32,978 nucleotides of DNA, from the NCBI GenBank assembly GCA_019307065.1, contig JAFDKH010000033.1, positions 1 through 32,978 of the forward strand. Direction: 5' to 3'. Positions 16,450-24,781 of this stretch are shown here, piece by piece; position 1 is the stretch's first letter, and each line of letters opens with the position of its first letter. This DNA comes from Deltaproteobacteria bacterium. GTDB lineage: Bacteria > Myxococcota > B64-G9. Position numbers and translations under genes: made by a program. The notes under the pieces were generated by a model. The model did not search any database and was not told the origin of the DNA. It saw only the letters and a list, made by a program, of their open reading frames with translations.

Positions 16450-18948
16450 CTATTCGCTGATTTCGATGTTATGCTCGCCGCCAGTGACTTTAATATTCAG
16501 AGTGCCGCCCTTGGCAGTCTCGTGATACCAGCCGGAAGCGGCGTTTTCCAGATCGCCCAGGCCGGCAGCCTCGTTCAACGAGCTGTCATTGTCTTTTACA
16601 AAAGCAGGTTTCTGGCTGCCAAAGGCGACTACTTCGAACAAGACTCCCAGGTTGAAGTCGCTGCCGGCCTTGCAGCTCAGGCTCAGGCTTGTGCTTTGCT
16701 TTTCCTGGCCGAGTTGTGTGCCGTCGAACAAAGTAAAAGTCGAGGCTTGACCTGCGGCAACTCGGGCGTAGAGCACGCCCGGGCTGGTTGCGTACGAATC
16801 AACTCGCTCGGGCTGGCCGGTCGGCGCCAGTGTGTCGATTGTCGGCCTGAGCAAGGGGATGATCGAGCCGGCCCGTTGATATAGCGGCAGCTTGTCGAGA
16901 GCTGCCTCGACGGTCTCAGTCCGGTCACCCTCATAGATCTGGCCGTTCCACCAATCGATCCAGCGGCCCGGCGGAAAAATGACTTCTTTCTGGCGTGCGC
17001 CGTGAACTACAACCGGGGCGACCAGCAGATCGTCTCCGAACATGTAGATGTCGTCGGGGTGCCGGCCGAGTTCGGGATATTGCAGGCCCAGCGGGCGTTG
17101 AATCGGTCGGCCGTCGCTGGCGATCTTTTTTGCCAGGCTCCATTCATAGGGCCACAATCTCAAGTGCAGGCGGACATAGATGCGATACCAGTCGAGCAAA
17201 TCCTGATTGCCGAACTCCCAGGCTACATCGTTGGAGCTGGTCCCAATCTGCATCACCGAAGACAGCGCGGTTTGCTCGAACCAGCGGATGAAGGTCTCGG
17301 AGTCGGGTGGTGAGTGCCGATAGCCGCCGGTGTCCGCGCCGTAAAAAGGAAAGCCTGAGGGGCCCAGGCTGAGCCCGTATATCAGCGATGCCGGCAGGCC
17401 GCCGACGGCCAGGTACTCATCGTTGCCGTCAATACGGATCTCGCCGTGCTTTCCCATGGTGGCGTCCAAATCACCCGGCCAAATCACGCTGACGTTGACC
17501 TGGTCACCATGCGTGCCGCCGCGGCAAAGTAAAAAGCCGCCCGACTGCGGAAGAGTTTCGGCGTAGACCCGGTGATAGAAGAGCTGGTAGCGGCTATGCA
17601 TAGTGCGCTCGTCGCTGCCGTCGTGGAACTGCCACTTGTTGCGGGCGCCCAACAACCCGACAACCACGTCCTCGGCATAGTCGAGTTTGAAACCCTCGAT
17701 ACCCAGATCGGTGTAGCTACGGATAAGATTCTGCCACCAGGCATAAGCCTCGGGGTTGGTAAAGTCGATCGGCTTCGACCAGTGATTGAGAATCATGCCA
17801 TTCCTAGGTGGGAAATAATCGTTGTCTTCGGCAATAGTAAGCAGATCGGCCACGGCCGGATCACTCTCGTCGAGATAGGGGGTATGCCATAGCGCCAGCC
17901 GGAACCCCAGGTCGTGTATCTCTGCAATCATGGCGGTCGGATCATCGAATTGGGCCGGCAGGAAATCGAAAGTGTTGACTCCCGAAGCATACGGTCGGTC
18001 GATCCAGATCGCGTTGGTGGCCAGGTCGAGGTCGCGCATGGTGTTGACGTCGTCGATTACCTGGGCCTGGTTATCATTTTCATCGCGCCACAGCCAGGGG
18101 CCCAAGGCCCAGGCCGCCGGCAGAAGCGGGTACCCGCTGATATCGTAGTACAGCTTGGTGATATCCAGCGGGTGATCGGCAGCCAGCAAGTAAAAAGTCA
18201 GCCCGTCTGAAGATTTCAAAGCCGGGGCGAAAATGACATCGAGCAGATCGTTGCGTTGGCTGGCGACATCGAAAATAGCAGGATATGGGCTGTCGACAAA
18301 CAATCCCCAGCCGCGCGTGCCGGTTATCAACGGAACCGGTACGTGGGCTTCGTTGTAGCCGCTTTCGATTTTGAAATTGAGTTCCATTTGCATGGCCCTA
18401 ATCTTGCCGCGATGGTTGACTTGGTCGAGGTAGGCGCCCAGCCCGTAGAACCCTTCGGCAGCATCCACCTTGGGACGCAGTCGGTAGTAGGCGACCTTTG
18501 AGTCTGGAGATGTCCAAAAAAACCGATAACTGCCAAGTCCGATCAGCTCGATTTTCAAAGAAGCTTGCCCGCCCCGCTCATATGTCAAATCCAGGCTGAG
18601 CGAAGTGTCGGACTGAGCGGTAATTGCAGCTTCAGCAATATCGAGCCAGCGCAGCCCGGCCGGCGGGGTATAGTCGCTAATCCCGTCATCGGTTACTAGC
18701 GGCCAGGGATCCTAATTGACGTTGTCATCGACCAGGGCGACAACACCGAGTTGCAAATCGGTATTCTTGAGAGTCAATAAGACTTGATCATTTCTTTCGA
18801 GAGTCAAAGTCAGCTTGTCCTGGTCGTAAAAAATGCCGAAGTCGCCCTGAACAATCTTGACTCGCTTGTCGTCCGGTCCCGAGCTGCCGTTACATGCGGC
18901 AATCCAAAAAGCCAACCAGACTACCAGTCTAGGATAGCTGAAGCTCAT
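16450..18948 (-). pseudogene. GH31 alpha-glycosidase lipoprotein interrupted by one in-frame TAG
   Basis: Alpha-glucosidase/alpha-xylosidase family enzyme, predicted lipid-anchored. Start 18948 is preceded by GGAGG and opens a lipoprotein signal with lipobox IAAC (Cys19). The N-terminal beta-sandwich begins (TLTLERNDQVLLTLKNTDL), reaches TAG as codon 79 (18712-18714) and continues in the same frame with a sensible sequence (DPWPLVTDDGISDY, then RWLDIAEA) into EGFYGLGAYLDQVNHRG. The catalytic nucleophile Asp423 lies in GFKLDYAED and the acid/base Asp493 in WPGDLDAT, both intact, as is FYGADTGGYRHSPPDSE. Apart from the stop, 832 codons are undamaged. The downstream part alone (from a TTG at 18588) would lack the signal and part of the N-domain. 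A recent nonsense mutation, a base error or readthrough are all possible. Confidence 0.85.
18712..18714 (-). other. In-frame amber codon splitting the GH31 gene
   Basis: TAG at codon 79, between residues VDDNVN and DPWPLV, in the same frame on both sides with no frameshift. A one-base change from a Tyr codon (TAC/TAT), CAG, AAG, GAG, TCG or TTG, or a change from TGG, would explain it. TAG is a normal terminator of at least ten other genes here, including GH31 itself. Confidence 0.9.
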
Positions 18949-19099
18949 CGTTGAACCTCCAAATATACACTCGTTATTTACCTGAGGCTCGGGTGATAGT
19001 AAAGGTGTTGTCATTCGAGAGCTGCCGGGGTATTGACCTAAAGGACCGGCAGGGTTAATCTCGGCCGCTGACACCTCGGGGAGTGGAGGTTACTGAAAA

Positions 19100-19741
19100 A
19101 TGCTCGTTTTTGACTCGTTGGAGACCGGACCACTGCTGACCAACTGCTATCTCGTTGGTGATTCCGAATCCAAGATTGGGGCCGTCGTAGATCCGGGCGG
19201 GCATGTGGGTGCTATCGTCAGTGCTCTCGATCGTCACAAGCTCAAGTGTAAATATATTATCAATACCCATTCTCACTTCGATCATGTCGGTGGCAACAAC
19301 GATCTCTCAAAAGAGACCGGGGCCGAGATCCTGATTCATCCTTCAGAAGCAGGTATGTTGACTCAGTTGGCTGATCAAGGTCGAATCTTCGGGATCGCCG
19401 TAGAGAATTCGCCGGCCGCCAATCGTACGATCAATGAAGGAGATACGGTCGAATTGGGTGCGATCATCCTCGAGGTGCTGCACACCCCGGGACACTCGCC
19501 GGGCAGCATTTCATTGGTGATTAAGGATGAGGGGAAAATTTTAGTAGGTGATCTGATTTTTCAAGGATCGGTGGGCCGCACGGATTTACCCGGCGGATCG
19601 ATGAAAAAACTCGTCCAAAACGTCAAAGAAAAAATATTTATATATCCAGATGATACCAAACTATATCCTGGGCATGGACCAGCCACCAATGTTGGAGTAG
19701 AGAAAAGAACAAATCCTTTCCTGACCGGTGAACTCTGGTGA
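19100..19741 (+). CDS. MBL-fold hydrolase, glyoxalase II-like
   Basis: A 213-residue cytoplasmic metallo-beta-lactamase-fold hydrolase. The metal motif THSHFDHVGG supplies His57, His59, Asp61 and His62. Further ligands lie in LHTPGHSPGS, VGDLIFQGSVGRTDLP and LYPGHGPATNVGVEK. The GRTDLPGGS and YPGHGP segments are characteristic of the short YcbL/glyoxalase-II-like group that hydrolyses thioesters such as S-D-lactoylglutathione, but the substrate here is unproven. The ATG is preceded by GGAGG at a somewhat long spacing (about 10-12 bases). It diverges from GH31 and its stop is 44 bases before the DsbD-alpha-like gene, so it may be the first gene of a loose plus-strand unit. Confidence 0.9.
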   Translation: MLVFDSLETGPLLTNCYLVGDSESKIGAVVDPGGHVGAIVSALDRHKLKCKYIINTHSHFDHVGGNNDLSKETGAEILIHPSEAGMLTQLADQGRIFGIAVENSPAANRTINEGDTVELGAIILEVLHTPGHSPGSISLVIKDEGKILVGDLIFQGSVGRTDLPGGSMKKLVQNVKEKIFIYPDDTKLYPGHGPATNVGVEKRTNPFLTGELW

Positions 19742-19785
19742 ATTTAGAGGACTTTTCGAACGTCCATTCCTTCTAAGGTGAGTAC

Positions 19786-20229
19786 ATGAACCTGACCCGC
19801 CAACTACTCGTGTTTGTTTCTGGTTTGGCTTTGCTGGGCGCCTGCCGGGCAGGGGCCGACGAAGTTATAAAGGCCGTAAAAAAATCCGATAACTACATTA
19901 TTCTCGGCGGAGTGATTGCCGATAAAACCAATAATCTCAAAGGTAAACTGGTTATCGAGATTCAAACGACGGCCAAATGGAAATTCAACGAAAAAGCGCC
20001 CGTAGTTGTTGATATTGAACCGCCGGCCAACCTTAAACTTGCCAAGAAAAAACTGCGTAAAAAAGACGTGGCCCGACTGGAAAAGAAGAAATGCCGCTTC
20101 GAGGTCCCCTACGAGGCCCCGGCAAAAGGCACTCACCAGCTGAAAATCAAGTTTGACTTTGTTATCTGTACCGATACTCTCTGTCAGAAGAAACGCTTTA
20201 CTCTTGCATATCCACTTATTGCTGGTTGA
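19786..20229 (+). CDS. Small exported DsbD-alpha-like protein
   Basis: A 147-residue protein resembling the N-terminal immunoglobulin-like domain of the thiol:disulfide interchange protein DsbD, here without its membrane and thioredoxin domains. The signal sequence ends LLGAC, so Cys20 is a possible lipidation site; cleavage after AGA is an alternative. The mature part has the strand KGKLVIEIQTTAKWKFNEKAP, a Lys-rich stretch, and then FVICTDTLCQKKRFTLAYPL, where two Cys five residues apart sit as in DsbD-alpha. This suggests a redox or thiol-shuttling role in the envelope, but resemblance is at motif level only. It lies between the MBL hydrolase and the channel gene, 67 bases before the latter. 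Confidence 0.55.
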   Translation: MNLTRQLLVFVSGLALLGACRAGADEVIKAVKKSDNYIILGGVIADKTNNLKGKLVIEIQTTAKWKFNEKAPVVVDIEPPANLKLAKKKLRKKDVARLEKKKCRFEVPYEAPAKGTHQLKIKFDFVICTDTLCQKKRFTLAYPLIAG

Positions 20230-20296
20230 CTCTCCGGTTTTCGGCCGTTTTTGCAACGGGGAGGTTTTCCGGTTATAGGCGAGGAGGGCCGGGGGC

Positions 20297-22243
20297 ATGA
20301 TATCGAGCTTTAGAGAGAGACTCAGCTATCGTTTTGAAAATTTCATGGCCAAAGGGGGCATGTCGATCTTTGTCAGCCTGCTGATCCTTTTCGTGATCAG
20401 CCTCGGGTTGGCTGTCTTGATTCGCTGGGTCGTGCTTCTGATCTTCCCCGGTACGGACATCTTTGAAAGTATTTTTACTCATATCTGGAACGTGTTCTTG
20501 GCCATGACAGACCCGGGCAACATGGGAGTCGATAGTGAGGCGTCGGCCTGGCTCAAGTTCACTATCATCATTGCCGGGATATTGGGGGTTGTAATCTTCT
20601 CGATGCTGATCGCCTTTATTACCAACCAGCTGGAAAAAACCATGTGGGAGTTCAGAAAAGGGCGCAGCCGGGTTGTCGAATCCGGTCAGACCTTGATTCT
20701 GGGCTGGAACGAAAGGGTGGTCGATATCATTCGTGAGTTGGTCATCGCCAACGAAAGCGAGAGGAGAGCCAGGATCGTGATCCTGGCCGAGAAAGACAAA
20801 GTCGAGATGGACGACGAAGTCACTACCATGGTACCCGATACCTTGACCACCAAAGTCGTGACTCGCAACGGCATTACATCATCACTGGCTAATCTCAATA
20901 AAGTCAGCGCCAGCGAGGCCAAGTCGGCCATCATACTTGGCAGCTGTGGCCAAGGCGCATCTGACGAAGTGAAACAAGTCTCCGATTCCAGAGTGATAAA
21001 GACGATTCTGGCGTTAATCGCCTGCCAGGAGGGCGAGAACAGAATCAATATTGTGGCCGAACTGTTTCTCGAGTCCAGTCGTCAGCTGGTCGAAACGTTC
21101 GAATCCAATCTGATCACCTCGATCGACAGCTGGGATATTCTGGGCAAGATTCTGGTGCAAACCTCGCGCACTTCGGGCCTGGCCGTGGTTTACAACGAGA
21201 TTCTATCGTATGACGGGGGCGAGCTGTATTTCTACGAAGCCGACTGGGGTGGGATCGGGTTCTACGACTGTCTTTTTCATTTCCCCGACGGGGTCCCCTT
21301 GGGAGTTCGCAAGGCCGACGGCAGTCTTCTGATGAGGCCGCCCAAGGACGAAATAATGGAAGAAGGCGATGAGGTCTTGATCCTGGCCGAAGATGACTCG
21401 ACTATCAAATTTGCCAAACAAGCGGTGGCCAGGCCGGTCGATCTACCTTTCAGTTATACCCGCCTTGAACAGCGTCGCGAACGGGAACTTATTCTGGGCT
21501 GGCACAGTATAGCCAATATCGTCGTCAGCGAATATGCCGACTACTTGCTGGATGGTTCGGAGATTGACATCGTAGTCCACGACCCATCCGAGCGGATCAT
21601 CAGCCAGGTCCAGGCGCTCAGAGATTCCAATACCAGCCTGAAGATCAATTTGATCAATGGAAATCCGATGTCTTTCGGTGATCTGCAAGCCGTCAAGCCC
21701 TTCGGCTATGACAATGTGATTATCTTGTCACAGAATCAGGAAGAAGACTCGGCTGAACGAACCGATTCCGAAACGCTGGTCATTCTGTTGTTGTTGCGCA
21801 AGATTCTGCGCGACAGTGCGGTCATGAAACTGAGTACAAAAATAATTACCCAGGTGCTCAACTCGGAAAACCAGGAACTGATCACCCAGACCAACGTAGA
21901 CGACTTCATCATCAGCAACAAGATGATCACCATGATTCTGGCCCAGCTCAGTGAGGAGCCTAGAATCAAGGAATTGTACGATGACATCTTCCAGGAAGAA
22001 GGCAGTGAAATATACATCAAGCCGGCCAGCTTGTATTTCGACTCCTTGCCGCAAAAAGTTACTTTTGCCGACCTGATGGGTCTGGCGCTAAAACGCGACG
22101 AGATCTGCCTGGGGGTGCGCAAGAAAAGTCAGGCTTATCAGCCCGATAAAAACTTCGGCGTGAAACTCAACATCGAGAAAAATACATCCCTCGAGATTGA
22201 ACCCGAAGATTGTCTGGTTGTCCTGGCCGAGGATGATCTCTAA
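20297..22243 (+). CDS. CASTOR/POLLUX-type ion channel with RCK-like domains
   Basis: Predicted inner-membrane cation channel of 648 residues. Two transmembrane segments (about 22-48 and 86-112) flank a pore helix and filter-like loop IFTHIWNVFLAMTDPGNMG, with TDPG at 71-74 in place of a K+ channel TVGYG. This is the plan of CASTOR/POLLUX proteins known from plant symbiosis signalling and from bacterial homologues. The cytoplasmic part has two Rossmann/RCK-like modules: QTLILGWNERVVDIIRELV (about 131-150) and ELILGWHSIANIVVSEYA (about 395-412), each followed by strand-loop-helix repeats and TrkA-C-like ends (VLILAEDDS, LVVLAEDDL). GGAGGG lies upstream of the ATG. The next gene begins at the base right after its stop, so the two are surely co-transcribed. 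Confidence 0.85.
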   Translation: MISSFRERLSYRFENFMAKGGMSIFVSLLILFVISLGLAVLIRWVVLLIFPGTDIFESIFTHIWNVFLAMTDPGNMGVDSEASAWLKFTIIIAGILGVVIFSMLIAFITNQLEKTMWEFRKGRSRVVESGQTLILGWNERVVDIIRELVIANESERRARIVILAEKDKVEMDDEVTTMVPDTLTTKVVTRNGITSSLANLNKVSASEAKSAIILGSCGQGASDEVKQVSDSRVIKTILALIACQEGENRINIVAELFLESSRQLVETFESNLITSIDSWDILGKILVQTSRTSGLAVVYNEILSYDGGELYFYEADWGGIGFYDCLFHFPDGVPLGVRKADGSLLMRPPKDEIMEEGDEVLILAEDDSTIKFAKQAVARPVDLPFSYTRLEQRRERELILGWHSIANIVVSEYADYLLDGSEIDIVVHDPSERIISQVQALRDSNTSLKINLINGNPMSFGDLQAVKPFGYDNVIILSQNQEEDSAERTDSETLVILLLLRKILRDSAVMKLSTKIITQVLNSENQELITQTNVDDFIISNKMITMILAQLSEEPRIKELYDDIFQEEGSEIYIKPASLYFDSLPQKVTFADLMGLALKRDEICLGVRKKSQAYQPDKNFGVKLNIEKNTSLEIEPEDCLVVLAEDDL

Positions 22244-24652
22244 GTGAAAAAATTTATCAAGGTCCTCAAATGGTCCTTAGTCATTTGCCTGGCATTGATA
22301 ATGATCGCATTGGCCGGCAGTTATTTCTACCTGCGCTCGACCCTGCCTCTTTTTGAGGGACAGACGAGTGTGGCTGGAATTTCCAAGCCGGTTGAAATCA
22401 TCCGTGACTCGTATGGTATGGCTCATATCTACGCCCAATCCGACGCTGACGCCTACTTTGCCTCTGGTTATTGTGCGGCGCAGGATCGCATTTTTCAGAT
22501 GGATATACTCAGACGGGCGATTCGTGGCAGGTTGGCCGAGATACTCGGGGAAAAGCTGGTCCCGCTCGATCGCTTCTTCCGCACAGTCACGGCCAAAAAA
22601 ACTCTGGATGAAATGGTCTTGGAGTTGCCGCCCGAGATTGTTGCGGCCATGACGGCTTATGCAGATGGGGTCAATGCCTTTTTGAATAACCCGGATGAAT
22701 CATTGCCGCTGGAATTCACGCTGTTGGGTGCCGACCCGGAGCCGTGGCTGCCTGCCGACTGCCTGGCGGCGCATTATTTCATGTCCTGGGGACTGAACGT
22801 GTCGTTCGGCATCGAAATGATGCACGCGGCGGTTATCGAGAAGGTCGGCCCCGAGTTGGCTTCAACCATATTCGTCGATTATCCCAAGGGCTATCCAGTC
22901 ATTACAGAAAAAGAAAAGCGACAGACGTTGGGAACCAACCTGGGTTTGCTCGAGGCTTTCGGCCAGGTCGAGCAATTGTTGGATTTCTCAGCCGGGGGAG
23001 CGAGTAACAGCTGGGTTATTTCGGGCCAAAAGTCGAAAACCGGCAAACCAATTCTGGCCAATGATATGCACCTGGGACATACCCTGCCCGGCATCTGGTA
23101 CGAGATTCACTTGAATTCGCCGGGGCAGAATGTTTCCGGAGTGACCCTGGCCAGCATTCCTTTTATCGTTGTCGGTGCCAACGAGCATGTAGCCTGGGGA
23201 TTCACCAACAGCATGATTGACGACACCGACTACTATGTCGAGAAGATCAATCCGGCCAATCCCGATCAAGTTGAGTACCAGGCTGGCTTCGAAGATATCG
23301 AGGTCAGATCTGAAATCATCAAAGTCCGCGGCGGCTCCCAGGTCGAAGCCAGAATCCGGCTTACCCGGCACGGGCCGATCATCAGTGACTTGAAAGACAT
23401 CAATGCCAAGCCAGGCACCGCGATTGCGATGCGCTGGACCGCCAGCGAGTTGTTCGAATCCCCCCGGGCGCTCTACTTGGCCAACCGGGCCAGGAATATC
23501 AGCGAAGTCGAACAGGCCGCCGCTTTTTTTAAAAGTCCCGGGCAGAATTGGGTATTCGCCGACGATCAAGGAAACATCGGATACATGCTGGCGGCAGGGA
23601 TTCCCGACCGACAGGGTTTTGACGGCGGCCTTACCTTGCCCGGCTGGGATGGCAAGCACGAGTGGTCCGGCTTCGTGCCGACCGAACAGCAACCGCGCAT
23701 GAGAAATCCGGCCGAAGGGTTCATCGCGACTGCCAACAATAAGATCGTCAGCGACGACTACCCTCATAAAATTTCGCATTATTACGCCATGCCCGATCGG
23801 ATCCAGAGAATCAGAAGCATGCTCGAGGCCAAAGAGAAGATCGGAATCGAAGACATTAAGAAAATGCATGCTGATTTTTACGTAGTTTTAGCCGAAGAAT
23901 GGGTGCCGCTTTTCACGCTGTTACTTGGGTCCGGTAACCTTTCAAACCTAGAAAAGCAAGCTCTGGCTGAACTCAAAAAATGGGATTTTGTGGCTGACCC
24001 TGACGATGTTGCCACGACTATTTTCCACGCTACCGTAAACAACCTTATTAAAAATACCTTCATGCCCCGCATGGGCGAGGAGTTGTTCGGAAAGTATGTC
24101 AAGGGTATGAACCGTTATCTGGTGTTCAACGGGTTGCGTAATCTGGTCTCCCGGGGAGAGTCGGCCTGGTTTGATAATCCTGAGACCAAAGAGCCCGAGA
24201 ACCTGGCCGAGCTAGTCACTAAGAGTTTCAAAGAGGCCGTTGGTTTTCTCAAAGACAAACTGGGCAATTCGGTTGAGAGCTGGGTCTGGGGTGAGTTACA
24301 CACTCTGACCTTTTATCATCCGGTCGGCCGCTATTCGAGCGCCGCCGGCTGGTTGTTGAATGCGGGACCTTTCCCCATGGGTGGTAGTTTTGCGACGGTC
24401 AATCCGGCGCCATATCCGCTGGACAAACCTTGGGAAGTTACCGCCGGAACATCGCAGCGCATGATTATCGATTTTGCCAAGCGGAGCAACTCACTGCGCG
24501 TGATTCCATCAGGAATATCGGGAAACTTCATGAGCAGCCACTACGATGACCAGGTCGAGTTGTGGCGAAATGTCGAATACCGGCCGTTTGTCCTAACCCG
24601 TCAAGAAATCGAGCAGGACAAGAAATACGTTCTGAAACTCGTCCCGAAATAG
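22244..24652 (+). CDS. Penicillin acylase-family Ntn hydrolase
   Basis: An 802-residue amidase precursor of the penicillin G acylase / acyl-homoserine-lactone acylase family, self-cleaving into alpha and beta chains. An N-terminal hydrophobic segment (about residues 10-30) is a signal or anchor. The alpha part includes IIRDSYGMAHIYAQSDADAY and GYCAAQDRIFQMDILRR. The beta chain would start at Ser254 in GGASNSWVI, the N-terminal nucleophile, followed by KPILANDMHLGHTLPGIWYE, VGANEHVAWGFTNS (with the oxyanion-hole Asn typical of the family) and WVFADDQGNIGYMLAAGIPD. Substrate is unknown: acyl amides such as AHLs or N-acyl amino acids are possible. The GTG start is directly after the channel stop. 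A palindromic repeat lies just downstream. Confidence 0.9.
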   Translation: MKKFIKVLKWSLVICLALIMIALAGSYFYLRSTLPLFEGQTSVAGISKPVEIIRDSYGMAHIYAQSDADAYFASGYCAAQDRIFQMDILRRAIRGRLAEILGEKLVPLDRFFRTVTAKKTLDEMVLELPPEIVAAMTAYADGVNAFLNNPDESLPLEFTLLGADPEPWLPADCLAAHYFMSWGLNVSFGIEMMHAAVIEKVGPELASTIFVDYPKGYPVITEKEKRQTLGTNLGLLEAFGQVEQLLDFSAGGASNSWVISGQKSKTGKPILANDMHLGHTLPGIWYEIHLNSPGQNVSGVTLASIPFIVVGANEHVAWGFTNSMIDDTDYYVEKINPANPDQVEYQAGFEDIEVRSEIIKVRGGSQVEARIRLTRHGPIISDLKDINAKPGTAIAMRWTASELFESPRALYLANRARNISEVEQAAAFFKSPGQNWVFADDQGNIGYMLAAGIPDRQGFDGGLTLPGWDGKHEWSGFVPTEQQPRMRNPAEGFIATANNKIVSDDYPHKISHYYAMPDRIQRIRSMLEAKEKIGIEDIKKMHADFYVVLAEEWVPLFTLLLGSGNLSNLEKQALAELKKWDFVADPDDVATTIFHATVNNLIKNTFMPRMGEELFGKYVKGMNRYLVFNGLRNLVSRGESAWFDNPETKEPENLAELVTKSFKEAVGFLKDKLGNSVESWVWGELHTLTFYHPVGRYSSAAGWLLNAGPFPMGGSFATVNPAPYPLDKPWEVTAGTSQRMIIDFAKRSNSLRVIPSGISGNFMSSHYDDQVELWRNVEYRPFVLTRQEIEQDKKYVLKLVPK

Positions 24653-24674
24653 ACAGATTAGTCCACCAGTGCTC

Positions 24675-24767
24675 AAAACCCGTGTCATTCCGTCATGGTT
24701 CTAGACGGAATCCATATAGCGAAGACTGGGTTCCCGATAAAGGCATTCGGGAATGACGTGGGTTTTT
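24675..24767. repeat. Palindromic intergenic repeat (MITE-like or REP-like)
   Basis: The ends AAACCCGTGTCATTCC and GGAATGACGTGGGTTT pair as an outer stem (14 of 16 positions). Inside are an 8-bp hairpin, ATTCCGTC (24687-24694) with GACGGAAT (24704-24711), and a 7-bp hairpin, TTCCCGA (24731-24737) with TCGGGAA (24747-24753). The GTCATTCC...GGAATGAC ends resemble a class of dispersed palindromic repeats seen in many proteobacterial intergenic regions. With T5 after the outer stem it could also end transcription of the acylase gene. I saw only one copy in this window. Confidence 0.75.
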
Positions 24768-24781
24768 CTGTAAAATAGGGG

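Noticed and set aside
18712-18714. TAG in GH31 as a pyrrolysine or genome-wide reassigned codon
   Set aside because: At least ten other genes here end in TAG at natural C-termini, and no pyl gene is visible. A mutation or base error is simpler.
18712-19074. A separate 120-residue gene upstream of GH31
   Set aside because: The part from 18948 is the lipoprotein N-terminus of GH31 in the same frame; the part upstream of 18948 precedes the ribosome site.
22988-23869. A 293-codon open frame on the minus strand inside the acylase gene
   Set aside because: It is antisense to a well-supported Ntn hydrolase, has no ribosome site or recognisable motif, and is explained by the codon bias of the real gene.
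24675-24767. The palindromic repeat as a CRISPR unit or tRNA
   Set aside because: Only one unit without spacers, and no tRNA-like conserved loop or anticodon arm.
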